NCBI GenBank assembly: GCA_030248135.1
Contig: JASANC010003433.1
Location: 124,001 to 188,000 of the forward strand
Reading direction: 5' to 3'
Origin: Theristus sp. LFF4_11
Taxonomy: Eukaryota; Nematoda; Chromadorea; Monhysterida; Xyalidae
DNA length: 64,000 nucleotides
A program made the translations under genes and the position numbers. Shown here one piece after another: positions 22,201 through 42,000 of this stretch. Position 1 is the stretch's first letter. Every line of letters starts with the position of its first letter. Under the pieces are notes generated by a model. That model worked only from the letters and a program-made list of their open reading frames with translations. It made no database searches and was not told where the DNA came from.

Positions 22201-24346
22201 CATTTTTTCAACGTGTGCTACACACACCTTCGTAACATGCGCGTTCGCCACGACGTGCAGATTCGGCCGTTGCATCGCTGGTCGGAGATATTTGTACGCT
22301 GTCGATTGACGCCGACCCCGTTGGTCAACGGTGTACTGAACTCGGTGCAAACCTGCGGTCATTCAAGGGCATACAGACAGAGAAACATTTTTGAATTCAC
22401 AACAATAAGTCTATTCTTGCAGCGACGACCAGTGTGCATGCCAGGTCGATTATAATCGTCGTTTGCGTTCATTCCATTCGCCGCAGCGATTTTCAGTACT
22501 TCCTCCGACAACGGCGACAGCGGAGATTGAGTGATATGCACTGGGCCGTCGTGACCGCGGTATACTGGAAGTAGCTCAGTCAGTTCAGAGAGTTTTTTTT
22601 TCAAAAAAACAACAACTTTTTTTGCATTTATAGTAATTGCTCTATTATTTTGGTTCCGCAACTCAGTGCGCGCATAGATAGGTAAACAGTTTCATGGATG
22701 AAGCGGGAATTCAAAATTGGTAAATTGATCCGGAGTCCCCTACATAGGACCGAGTGACTTAGACAACTTTGAATTGCCACATAAAGATTGAAACTAGTTT
22801 TCTTTCACGTCTACAAACCGCATTGAGTTGCAGGTCTTTAAAGGAAAAGATAACAATTGTTCGAATGTCATCAGTCCAAACTTGTATCGTTCGTGAATGT
22901 CGCCGTCTCGAGTTTCTTCATGAACGGCAGCATCTCCTCAAACGACCATCCATCGCAGCCAGGCCGTTTCGCCCAGCGGTTGTACTCCGTTGGGTCGCCT
23001 CGATTGGCGACCACCGTGTTCAGCATGCTGGTGCCGCCCAGCACACGTCCGCGTGGCCAAACAACACGCTAAACACTCAGACACACACGTATGGTTTTAT
23101 GGGTTGTCACCGCTCGTGGCCTGGTGGTAGTGCGTTTGACTCTTGTCGGTGCGCTCGGGGGATCGAGCCCCGCCGAGAGTGTATGGGCACTTAATAACAG
23201 AAAACTCGATGGGCGCCCTACTCAATGGCGTTCTGTACGCTTCTCTGGGTTAGCCCTTGCTGAAAACATCACCTAAAATCCCAACAACAACAACAACACC
23301 AATGGGCCTCCGTATCTCAATGTTGAACAGTCAGTCGTCTTAACAGTGTTAGCGGAGCATCCTACATTCTTGAGAAATGAATGAATGAATGACACACAGG
23401 CGTCAAAATGACGGTGTCGGTTGGTCAAAAGGAATATGGTGAGCGCAGGAGGAGGAACATTTCAAAAAAGCGTTACGAATGGAAAAAGGAATAGTCCTCA
23501 GATTGATAAAGTGCATGTTTGTTCAATCCTGTCCTTTTTTGCAGAATATATGTAAATCGTGTAAAATTTTGAATGACAGTAAGAATAACGAATCATTATT
23601 GCATGTCGGTTTTGTTGAATTCAAAAACACCCGCATTTGTGGCTGAATAAGGTTTTTTGGCTGAACTCCGACCCGGATTAGTCTCCTTATTCTGCGAAAG
23701 AAGTGCAAGAAGTGCACACAGCAGGTTAAAGAAGCCCACTATACCTGACCGCCAATGTCGCGCGATGAGCGCTTCTGCGGCTCCGTGTAATAATGCCAGT
23801 CAATGGCGGTTTGTTGCAAATGACCAGCCAAAGCCGGAATGTAGCTATACCAGAGAGTGTCGTCTTCCGGGCCCGCTTCCAACAGTAACACTGAGATGGT
23901 CGGGTCCTCGCTGAGGCGCGCCGCAACAACTGAGCCGGCACTGCCTGCGCCCACTGCAACATCGGAGCGTGTTTTATCACTCTTCAATTCTCATCCGTCC
24001 TTTTCTCGATTTTTTTCCATTTCTGATTGGTATTGCCAATTTTTTATTAGGTTCTGCGACTGAATGCGTGCGTGCAGACTTTATGTGGCAATTCAAAATC
24101 GCCTCAGTTACTCGGCCCTATTTAGTCTACTCGGATCACTTTTTGTGAATTTTGAATTCGCGCGTCCACGCAGAACCTGTTTACCGATGAAAGCTCACAT
24201 TTTTTGCATCAACTGTACAAACCGACAATGTAATCGTATTTCGGATTCAGCTGCTTCGGCGAGTGCGTCACAAATGTACTTCGGAGGAATAAAAACCAGA
24301 TGAGAACGCCGACAATCGCTATTGAAATGGCTGTGGTTTTCAGCAT
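10244..24346 (-). CDS. Membrane-anchored GMC oxidoreductase (glucose/choline dehydrogenase-like)
   Basis: Eleven exons, all phases closing, give 606 residues: 24223-24346, 23745-23953, 22882-23068, 22430-22564, 22228-22352, 21787-21978, 12024-12195, 11803-11954, 11159-11336, 10688-10898, 10244-10379. The FAD-linked GMC family oxidises alcohols, sugars or choline; the substrate here is unknown. The N-terminus is a signal anchor (MLKTTAISIAIVGVLIWF). The FAD dinucleotide motif is GAGSAGSVVAARL. GMC signature 1 is GRVLGGTSMLNTVVANRG and signature 2 is SAGTVNSPQLLALSGVG. The C-terminal part has YHPMGTCSMG and GLRVIDVSVIP...GANTN, giving the usual His and Asn of the active site. The start was chosen because it precedes the hydrophobic anchor and the exon ends PKYDYIV, reading straight into the FAD motif. 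Introns rule out bacterial contamination. The sixth intron (12196-21786) encloses another gene on the same strand. Confidence 0.93.
11350..11428. repeat. Family D short hairpin, GMC intron
   Basis: CATTCATGAAACAGTATTTG ... CTGAATACTGCTTCATGAATG, immediately upstream (on the gene's strand) of the acceptor for the exon starting at 11336. A partial copy is at 9916-9959. Confidence 0.8.
12908..13377. mobile_element. Family C MITE with C-rich arms, copy 1
   Basis: 470 bp between ATACCGTATTACCCCC and GGGGGTAATACGGTAT. Arms are runs of C broken by ATTA/AATAA, giving internal hairpins such as AATCCCCCATGGGGGATT. The centre is a unique core (CCAAAGGCCCCAAATGGGTG). Long homopolymers make exact length doubtful. 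Confidence 0.85.
13475..20793 (-). CDS. Multi-EB-module type I membrane protein, nested in GMC intron 6
   Basis: Exons: 20718-20793 (signal peptide, MLTYPLTIVLLLCSAV), 20352-20489, 19998-20117, 17357-17479, 17135-17263, 16854-17036, 15812-15964, a damaged one ending at 15578, 15300-15452, 15107-15259, 14819-14980, 14588-14733, 14047-14170 (transmembrane), 13475-13545 (tail, TGA). Without the damaged exon this is about 576 residues. Each middle exon encodes one Cys-rich EB-like module, for example GESCTSSSDCTGGSVC then GICQCVPPK, and nearly all are phase 1-1, so any can be added or lost without a frame change. The membrane segment is VIVGTLLGLIVLLVISV, followed by a short Lys/Arg tail (MRRKNQR). 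EB modules occur in nematode and other invertebrate extracellular proteins; ligand and function are unknown. The last donor before the membrane exon (AGT|GTAGGG) is weak. Confidence 0.85.
13806..13968. mobile_element. Family E MITE (~190 bp), EB-gene intron
   Basis: Ends are inverted repeats of CTGCGACTCAATGCGYG. Body has GGAATTCAAAATTGGTAAAG and TTGCCACATAAAGATTGAAA. This copy lies between the last two EB exons. Confidence 0.8.
14222..14459 (+). mobile_element. Family B MITE, copy 3 (EB-gene intron)
   Basis: TATGACCTATTTTTTAAACG at the left, ACACGTATGAATAAATCC at the right. Followed by a fragment of family F. Confidence 0.85.
14590..15990 (-). repeat. Tandemly duplicated EB exon-plus-intron units
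   Basis: Five near-identical units, each one EB exon plus flanking intron, with donors at 14819, 15107, 15300, 15578 and 15812 (spacings 288, 193, 278 and 234 bp). The flanks share the CTAAAAAAACGAACCCTAG spacer and a TTTTAACGCCAGCTTTATTT block. The unit ending at 15300 has lost the second spacer block. Exons 15107-15259, 15300-15452 and 15812-15964 differ by only a few bases, so the expansion is recent or homogenised by gene conversion. Confidence 0.85.
15614..15692 (-). pseudogene. Corrupted half of one EB exon (G-rich block)
   Basis: The exon ending at 15578 keeps its 3' part (coding for NHGGVCKTPR) and its donor. Its 5' part, about 75 bp here against about 110 in the sister exons, is replaced by G-rich sequence with a run of about 14 G. 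Immediately beyond, the normal flank (CCCTAGTTCAAAG) resumes. Either a mutated exon or, more likely, an assembly or base-calling artefact inside a tandem array. Confidence 0.6.
17675..18625. repeat. About 950-bp palindrome (foldback) in an EB-gene intron
   Basis: The left arm beginning near 17675 (AAGTGTGGATTTTTTATT) reappears inverted ending near 18625 (AAATAAAAAATCCACACTTG). Shared inner blocks include CCGCTGTGCTTGAATC and its complement. The centre lies near 18150. Degenerate relatives of the same arm continue as direct repeats to about 19100, so the block is a cluster and not a single clean insertion. Confidence 0.7.
19764..19952. mobile_element. Family A palindromic MITE, EB-gene intron
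   Basis: Same arms (CAGTCGAGCTGTAAATTATA ... TTTTAGAGTTCGACCG), about 45 bp downstream of an EB-module donor. Confidence 0.85.
22645..22838. mobile_element. Family E MITE, GMC intron
   Basis: TTCCGCAACTCAGTGCGCGC ... CGCATTGAGTTGCAG; same body as the 13.8-kb copy. Confidence 0.85.
23107..23305 (+). mobile_element. tRNA-derived SINE, copy 2 (GMC intron)
   Basis: Same head and body as the copy at 5513, with GTGGCCTGGTGGTAGTGCG and GGGGATCGAGCCCCGCCG. It ends in a (CAA)n tail, which gives the 3' end of the family. Confidence 0.85.
24049..24190. mobile_element. Family E MITE, first GMC intron
   Basis: TTCTGCGACTGAATGCGTGC ... truncated at the right end; lies just downstream of the first GMC exon. 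Confidence 0.75.
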
Positions 24347-24387
24347 CACGAATACACCCTAATTCCGATTCTATGCAGTGGTCGAGT

Positions 24388-24393
24388 TTTATT
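24388..24393 (-). terminator. Candidate poly(A) signal of the GPCR gene
   Basis: AATAAA on the minus strand, about 435 nt after the proposed GPCR stop and about 40 bp upstream of the GMC start codon, so the two same-strand genes are tightly packed. Confidence 0.4.
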
Positions 24394-24827
24394 TTTCCTT
24401 CCAATGATTAAAAAGTGCTGCCCAGTTTTTTTCAGCTAAAGAAAAACGTCTGGAACTGTATGTTACAAAGTATAGGTAAACAAAACCGTATGGAACCAGC
24501 ACAAATATTTTGATTAAAACGTAGCGATAAGACTGAAATTATAGAGAAATGTGCGCTCTCTTCGCATATAAAAGATAGAATATGAATATGAATTGACGCG
24601 CACCGGCATGATTTTAAACGGTGTGCGTGTGCTGACAAGTTTTTTTTAATGCATGATAACAGAAACGGAGTCGAAAGAGCTGTTTTTTTGAACGTTTGCC
24701 GGGGTGGAGCGCTAACAAATGGTTAAAAATTCTTTGTCAAACTCGTTGTCTTTGGCGAACGAAAACTTAAAAATCTGAGAATTTCTGTAGCCCAGACTTA
24801 CCGTAGAAACTCCTGGGCGGAGCGTTT

Positions 24828-29510
<4,683 letters not shown>

Positions 29511-31202
29511 TCTCTCGTTTGCTCTTCGCCACGTCCTTTTAGCGTTTTTTTCTCAAGCAGTTTGTTTGTTGGATTGTGATAGCAAGCTTTCATATTCAGC
29601 TCTCCGAATTGATGGTCGTGTTGGCATTGGCATGTGTCGATTTTCTGCAATAATAACCTGTTAAAAAAATGCGTTAAAAAGTTTGTTGGTCTATTGGGAT
29701 TTGTTCGAAAAAGGACAAAAGCTGCGAGAAAAGCAGGATAATTGAAAATCATATGTAAATTAGGATACTCTTCAACTTCGTCGAAAAGTTAAAAAGTGGA
29801 ATAATCAGTAACAAGTTAATAATAAGGCAGTCAGTAACAACTGAAAAGGGGTAAAAATGCGAAGTACAATTTTGCTTACGTCTTCTGCAATTCTGCAAAA
29901 AAGGAAATTGCACGTTTATATTTTAAACGATCAACTGCATGATGTGATATCCTTGATTTACCTATTTATACCCTTTCAATTTTTCACGTACCCTGAACAA
30001 TATCCGATGTGGTATGAAACCAAATTCTTTCAAGAAAGACTACTCTTGTTGTGCACAGGGTGGCCCAAACTAAAGAGATGTGCAAAATGTTGGGTCTGAA
30101 GACCATGAACCTTCTTTTCTATGCGGCGTAACTTGGAAGAAACACGTCACAACGTCAAGATATCCATGTCAAACACAACACAAGCAAACACACAGGCACT
30201 CTGTTTGTTGGTGTGTTTGTTAGTGTTAGTGAGTGCGCAACAAACATCACGCTAAAACGCAATATGTGCGGTTTTTTGATCAGTGGCTTCTCGCTCATGC
30301 TACTTCTGAAAAACCCTGTACACACATATAAGCAGCCAAGAACGAGTAGGACGGAGAAACGCAGAAGAACTGTAATGAAATTTCCGTCTCGTGTCACTGT
30401 GACGCTGACAACAAACAGAGAGTCATGAAGACTCACAAAAAAATGTTCAAAAATAGAACGGAATAAAAGTGAATAGCAGACAACAACGGAAATACTTCCG
30501 TGGATCCATTCCAACGAATTGAACTAAACCATGCCAATCAGTGCGCAGCAATAACTTTGAAATGGTTGGTTTAGTAAGGCAATTGCTCGGTATCGAAATA
30601 GAACAGTTAAAAATAGAAAAGGCAACATATCAACAACCTCATTCATATACGTGAGCTCAGAACCACAATAAATTATGGCGCAACAGAGGGGCGCAAAAAT
30701 TGCGTTTCATTCATACACAAACGTGTTTTGTTTTGTGTAGTCACAGGTCATTAGGCTCATCAGAGCCCCGGATGGTCATGGTTGCTTATTTTTAATTCAT
30801 TCATTCACCTGTCTGTTGGAATTTATTATTTGACTGGTTTATTTTGCAGGAATAGGTCCATTGATTGTGTTGGTTGTACAGACACTGTAGTGTGGGGTGG
30901 GTTGCCCTTCTTTTCTAAAATCCGACACGCTCGTTGTCGGACATTGCTTAAACGGACCTAATTCTAATTTAATCCCAAAGTCTAGTCTTGAGCCTAACAT
31001 GATCTTAACCTAATCCTAACCTAAGCCAAGCCTTTTCAAGAAGAAAGATCTCAGAACAATTGCGTTTTGAACAAGTTTTTGTTGAGTGCGGAGCGTGTGC
31101 AGGCGCGCTAGTGGATCATGAGCATGAGCATGCCGATGCCGCGTGCGCGTGCGTTGAAAAAGAAGCGCCAGGAGCGGGCGTTTCCACAGTGCGCAAACCG
31201 GG

Positions 31203-31360
31203 TATTATCTTTTATTTTGGTCCTGAGACTCAATGCGCGTGTAGACAGATAACAGTTTCATGCACGACGCGAGAATTTAAAAATTGGTAAAGTGATCCGA
31301 GTCCCCGAAAGAGGGCCGGGTCATTTAGGCTATATTTGAACCACATAAAAAGAAAATTCC
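31203..31360. mobile_element. Family E MITE, degenerate
   Basis: TCCTGAGACTCAATGCGCGT at one end, body AAATTGGTAAAGTGATCC; other end lost. Confidence 0.65.
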
Positions 31361-31904
31361 GACAACGATCAGAAAAACAATCACACATTAGAGTTAGCAA
31401 AAAGTTTCAGAAAAAAATCGGCATCATTTTGTGGAAAAAACATTTCGTTACTGCATTGCATGAAACGAAACCAGATATTTGCTCAAAATTAATTAGAAAT
31501 TTCATTGCAATTCCGCTGGCAACAAAACGCCCAAGCAAACACACGTACCCTTTCCGCTGCGTTGTTATTGAAACCGAATAAAAAAGACCACTAGAGATGG
31601 TAACTAACGTTTTTTTAGGCTGCAGACTTTTTATTTTCAACAACAAAGTTGAATTGTATTTGGGTGCGGTCAATTTTCCATCGCGTGAGATCGTGTTGAA
31701 ACCGGGGATACGGTCAATACAGTTGGAAAAGCGCGGGTCCCCCGGTAGATTGAACATCCACGGAATCCCGTTGATGGTGGAACGTCGATGGAACGATTGA
31801 ATCGTCCGTGTGCGCATCGAGGAAACCCCTTTTTATTCTCGCGCGCATTCAGAAAACGACTCAAAATCATGCTGCGCTTGTTTTCTCAGTGTTTAATGTT
31901 GTAC

Positions 31905-32160
31905 GGAATGGCCGAGTGAACATGGCAGCTTTTTTCAGGGTTCAAGAAGCGCGCGAAATTTGAATAAAAGAAAAAACCGTTCAGAAACCCAACTGTGTGT
32001 CAAATATGACGTGTTTTTTTTTTAACTGATGGATTATTCGTGCTATTCGGTTCATTCTTTCTCACTTACACACATGATCAGGCATTTTTGAAAAAGACAG
32101 TGTGCTGACGACTGATCCCGCCTTGATGGACTTGTCTTATTCATTCAGCCATGCTTTTTT
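31905..32160. mobile_element. Family F repeat, intergenic
   Basis: AGAAGCGCGCGAAATTTGAA ... GACTGATCCCGCCTTGATGG. Confidence 0.65.
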
Positions 32161-33445
32161 GTAAATGACCAAAGTTACATTCAAAGGTTATTGGTGAAAG
32201 GTTATCTGCGGCTATTTTACCACTGAATTTGATCGTCATAAAATACAAGGGAATAAAAATGATAAGTGTTGCAAGAGAGGCAGGAATGTAAAAGAGGAAA
32301 AGTTCACCAATCTTTCTGGATTATTAATACCTACTTCAATTACTGCTGCCTTCGAAACAACTTAATTTATGATTCCATGTTGGCGAGAAGAACATGAGAC
32401 TTTCAGAGTCAGCGGTACAAGAGAACATGGCGGATCTTTTCGAGAAAAGTGAGTGCAGAACCTAGAACAAGCTTCAGCCAGTTTCTCCACTTGAAACTGC
32501 GGATTCCGCTGTGCAGCTGCTCAGAAAGTTTCACTTCTGTTCGTCATAGGCTCTCAGTTTGATTGAAATTATTGTGTATTGTGGCCGATGCACTGCCACG
32601 ATGAACGGGAAATGTAAAATTAGAAAATAATTTTCGGTTCACTCCTGTATTCAATTCGCCGGGCGGGAAGAAAAAACAAGTTCATCCTGAAAGCAACAAC
32701 CTTTCGTCTTGTCTTGGTTTCCTTCCGTTTTTAACATTCTCTTTTTGCGTGTTCTTTCTTGTTTTTGTCATATCCACTGAACGAGAATTGACACTACTTG
32801 CATTTTACACGCAGCAATTCTACTGGGCTGTCCATGCACTCAGCAATAGCGGGTAGCCAATCAGCAAGTTTGGTTTGAATGCGCAGTGATTGAAATGAAT
32901 GGTCCCATTTAGTGAATTTTCCAATTCAGTGAATTTAGTGAATTTCACTGCAGATTCAAACTCGCAGTTTTGTTTAATTGAAATTCCAAATTGCTTATGC
33001 CCAAAATGAACACACAAGTACAAAAATCGATTGACCAAAGCTACAGTACAAAACAGCCAAAACTGAACTGAAACATATGAACCAGAAAAAAATTGTTGTT
33101 GTTGTCGTTGTTTAAAAATGCGACCAATCACATTGAGTCAACAACAAAAGAACCATTCCAACAAGCGTGATTTCCAAGCTGCATTATTCATGGCATCTTC
33201 CACATATATTTTGACTAGCTGTCTTTTGGTTGCTTGGAAACCTGTTGCAGGTCGAAATCGATAAATCACCTGTCGGTTCTGAAAGATGTGTGGTTGTTTG
33301 TTTTTTTGGTTTTGACATTTTCGACGTTTGCGTGCAGCCGACCGCTGAAACTGTGCACTTTGTCAGAGGTCTGAAGAAAACCGTGTGTTTGGCAGAACCT
33401 GCATAATCCTGCAAATATAACGTTCTCACATCAACCGACAAAAAC

Positions 33446-38297
<4,852 letters not shown>

Positions 38298-38697
38298 ATT
38301 GATTTGAGGGGGGCATGACTGGTGGTAGGTTTCTGAAATTGATCTGATGGTAATGAAACAGAAGATGTTTTTTTACAAATAAGGTTATTATCATTGCACA
38401 AGTTTATTCTTTTTCGTTTGCTTTTTTGCCTCCTCATATACAGACGGTTTTCCAATGTCAACTTATTTTTCTAATATACGGCTCGCGCTTGATATGATTT
38501 GAATTTTTTTTGCACTGACGTGTGTCAGAGTTCAAAAAGCTAAAGAAACCGAAACCCACTATTTTTCTATATTATATTCAACCCAATCCAGATTTTTGTC
38601 AACAGCAATGGCTGCTTTCATGTTGACTGTTTTCGTTTCATACAGTAAAAGCCAGGAAACATGTATCCTTTCTTCTTTATTTACAGTTGCATTCGAA

Positions 38698-38703
38698 AAT
38701 AAA
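38698..38703 (+). terminator. Candidate poly(A) signal of the alpha-tubulin gene
   Basis: AATAAA about 400 nt after the stop, followed by a T-rich run, in the space between the convergent tubulin and DOMON/thyroglobulin genes. Confidence 0.5.
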
Positions 38704-39038
38704 GTTTTTTTTTCTTCTAAAAAGTTGGAGTGATCACATTTCCACTCAAGCTTCGCGCTTGTTCCTGCTGAGATCTGCTAAACCGAACGTGAAAATAAAA
38801 AAAATCCCGGACCGGAACAGTTTGAAGTGAAATACATACATGTACTGTAGAAGCGGACAAATAAAGACCAATCATGCATATCCGGCACGTCACGTCACGT
38901 CATGTGTGAATATTTGTATGAACGAACCAGAACGTGTTCTAAAGATCCGTGACGTGCTGGATTACTGTTATTGCTCCATGAATGAGACGTGACGTGACGT
39001 GGCGGATAAACTTTGTGTGCAGGAAGAAAAATAGAAAA

Positions 39039-42000
39039 TCACGGGTAATCGCCGTAAGGAGCGCACGTTTTGACCAGAGTGTTGCAGCAGAGATTTCGTA
39101 CACCGGGTACAGCCGATACAAGCTTGCATGCCTGCGAGACACGACAGAAAAACTTGCGTTTGCGATTCGCTGATGACAAAAAATGCGAAGAAACCTTTTG
39201 TTCAAAAAAGTAACCCTCGGATATTGCGTTTCCGGCGCGACTTTGTGCAGAGTCGACCAATCGTCGACACGTCGAAAGTATTCGTCGAAATAGTTGCCGC
39301 ACATGTTCAGGTCCGCTTCGGCAGAACATCCTGTTTTTTAAGAACTTGTTTTTTTACAAGATCGAAAGATAAACCTAAGATGATGAACTATATTTCAGCA
39401 ACGCAAGCCCGTCACTGCATGTCGAGTGTTAATCGCAACATTTGACAGACAACGAAAAAATGACCCAACACAACCTGGTGCACTACCGACAACGCTGTCC
39501 TCGCATCGGTATTGTGGACACGGTGCAGTGATGCATTGCTTCGGCTCCGGCACGCAACGTTGATTCGAGGAGCACGGGCCTTCAGCGCAGGCATCAGCTG
39601 CACGAACGAACGAATGGGCATTCATGATGGTCGTCGCGACAAAGTTGAACAACATTTTTAAAATAAGTATTGTTTTGAATCCAACCGTCAGACGCGTCCA
39701 CATTGTCGCAGTTCAGTGGCTGGTTACCGGGCTGACGGGTTCCTTGAATTTCGGCGCCAGTGGCTGGCTGCACACACCAGCAGTCTCTTGAGTCACACTG
39801 GACAGTCAGGAATGAGCCTAAATGTCGGCTTGATCACTGACGATTGATCCGTTGACAAAAAAACAACAAAGAAAGTTTTGCTTACTGCTGTTGCTAATGT
39901 GGTGCTAATGGTGTGGAAAAGGTGAAAACTGATCAAGTGCTACGATTAGCAAAGGAAAACAAGTGAATGGGTGAAAAACTTGTGAATTATCGTGCGCTCT
40001 CGTGCAAAACTTCAGCAAAACCAAAACACTACTGCACTCTGCCTACCATCGTGCGAGCACTCCGGCACGTAATCGCCGCGTTGCAGTTCAACGGCGAGCA
40101 CACGCTGCTCCAGGCATCGCTTTGGCACCGCAATCGCGTCTGTCGACGACTCGAAATCGTCACCTTCATGCTCGGTCGCCGTCGGTGTGACAGCCGGCTG
40201 CTCGGTTTCATAGTCGACGTAGTCCGGATAATGCGGCGGTTCGTTTGAGGTCGGAATTGGTCGGTTCGGCTCCGGTGTGTTCATTTCGTCGTCCGGCTCT
40301 TCCGATGCGGATTCGGTTTCCGGTGGGCTGTCCGTGTAGTCGACGTGTCCGTTGGGATACTCCGGATATTCGGGGTACTCGGCGTAGTCCGGATGATAGT
40401 CCGGCGGCGGCGTGCCGGTGGTCGGTGGCAACGCCGGATCGATGATCTGCTCCTCGTCCGCTGCGGCGTCAAACTCCGACGGCGCATCTGGAATATCATT
40501 ACCGTCATTTTCTCTCTCGAAAGACGACGAATAGTCCGGCGGTAACGAATAGTCGGGCAGCGGCACTTCAGTGGTGCTCGTTGGCCCATCGATCGATTCC
40601 TCTGTCGACTGCTCGTCAGTTCCACCTTCGTCTGCATCGTGATCGACCACTGGTCGGAATGCGTTCGTTGCCGCCGACGTCGCATCGGCCGATTCCTTTG
40701 ACGAATATTCGCTTTCATCGTAATCTTCATAATTCTCGAAATGGTAATCGGACGGATTTTGCACTGCGGTGTCGGCGGTCGCACGGTCCGGAGCTTCTTC
40801 TGGCAGCTCCGGCGACTCGCGGTCGTTGTTCGCCGCGTCCGAACTGTCCGGCTCGCCAAAAACATCCGCATAAGCGTCCGGTTCGGCCGGCTCGAGCGGC
40901 TGAAGGGTTTCGGCGATTTTCGGCGCCACCGTCTCCAGCTCCGGAAACTCGGTCGTCGGTTTCGTCGCGAACAAATGCTCGTCGATGCTGAACTCCGGTC
41001 CGAAATTCGGATACTCCGGAAACGCGTTGTAATTCGGATAGTCGTCATCGCGATGATGGTCTGCGTCCGAGTGAGCGAGCGGCGTCTCTACACTGCTAGT
41101 ATCACCATCACCGTCGTGGTTAACATCAGCAGCGTTGTTAGTGCGTTCGATCGAGAAAACATCGAATTCGCCGCTGAAGCCGTCTGTTGGCTGTTCGGTG
41201 GCGACTGGCTCGTGCTCCTCGTCAGCCTCCGTCGGTTCTTCTAAAACCGCCGCCGCCGCCGCTGCTTCGTTCGATTTGTCGAGCTGCGTCGTGAGATCGG
41301 GCGCAAACGCCGCAAAGTCCGGCACTCCGGCAAAGTCGAGATCGAACGCCGGATCGTCGAGCGGCGGCGCCGGCATGTCCGCATTGAAACCATCCTCGGC
41401 GATTCCGTAGTCCGTCTCGGTGATACCGAAGAACGTGTCCGTGCCGTCCTCCGGTATGTGCTCGCTGTGCGGTCGTACGTCGTTCGCGTCCAACGGCGCG
41501 CCGACATCGTTCGTGGCGCTCTTCTCCGCCAACGAACGATGACTGATCACGTGCTCGACGATCTGGTAGTCCGGTATCTTCGTGTCGATGTCGATTGGCG
41601 TCGGCTTTGGGAACGCGTTGATGCCGCTGCTGACGCTGCCGTAGCCTAGGTCAGTGGGATTGCACGTGAGCGGGCGATGTTTTGTGTTTAGTAATGGTTA
41701 TGTTATTGTTGTTTGAGTTTAGTAGCAAGTTCAGTTAATAGAAAACAAACCAAAACGTAAATCAAATCAACAACCACGACAACACAGAACACCGGTTACA
41801 CAGCACAGGAACACAAGCGGGTTGCACATTAGTACAAGTGTTTCAAAAATAAGAATTAGTATCTGGATGACTACAGTACACGAACGGCGATCAAACCGAT
41901 ATAATGAGAAAACGAAAATGTGCTGTAAACTTTCTGCAAAACAAAATTCAGCTATCGAATTTCCTGTCTACCGTTCTGTTGACCGTTCGAGGTCGCCACG

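Larger units (their letters stand above)
29511..33445. other. Intergenic region, GPCR to tubulin (divergent promoters)
   Basis: Contains a family E element (31203-31360), a family F element (31905-32160) and AT-rich unique sequence. A 136-codon minus-strand ORF at 31407-31817 has no recognisable domain. No gene is called. The promoters of the GPCR (left) and the tubulin (right) should lie at its two ends. Confidence 0.5.

Noticed and set aside
23107..23200. Functional tRNA gene
   Set aside because: A- and B-box-like sequences are present, but the cloverleaf does not close and the sequence is repeated with a long body in four genes, so it is a SINE head.
10244..24346. Bacterial origin of the GMC enzyme by contamination
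   Set aside because: Eleven exons with consistent phases and host mobile elements in its introns.
31407..31817. 136-codon minus-strand ORF
   Set aside because: No recognisable domain, no supporting splice structure, and an overlapping plus-strand frame is equally open.
39395..39703. A separate small secreted Cys-rich gene starting with a signal-peptide-like MLFNFVATTIM
   Set aside because: An acceptor (TTCGTGCAG) precedes the Cys-rich part, and the phase matches the preceding thyroglobulin exon exactly (phase 1 to 1), so it is an internal exon of the DOMON gene. The signal-like stretch is intron.
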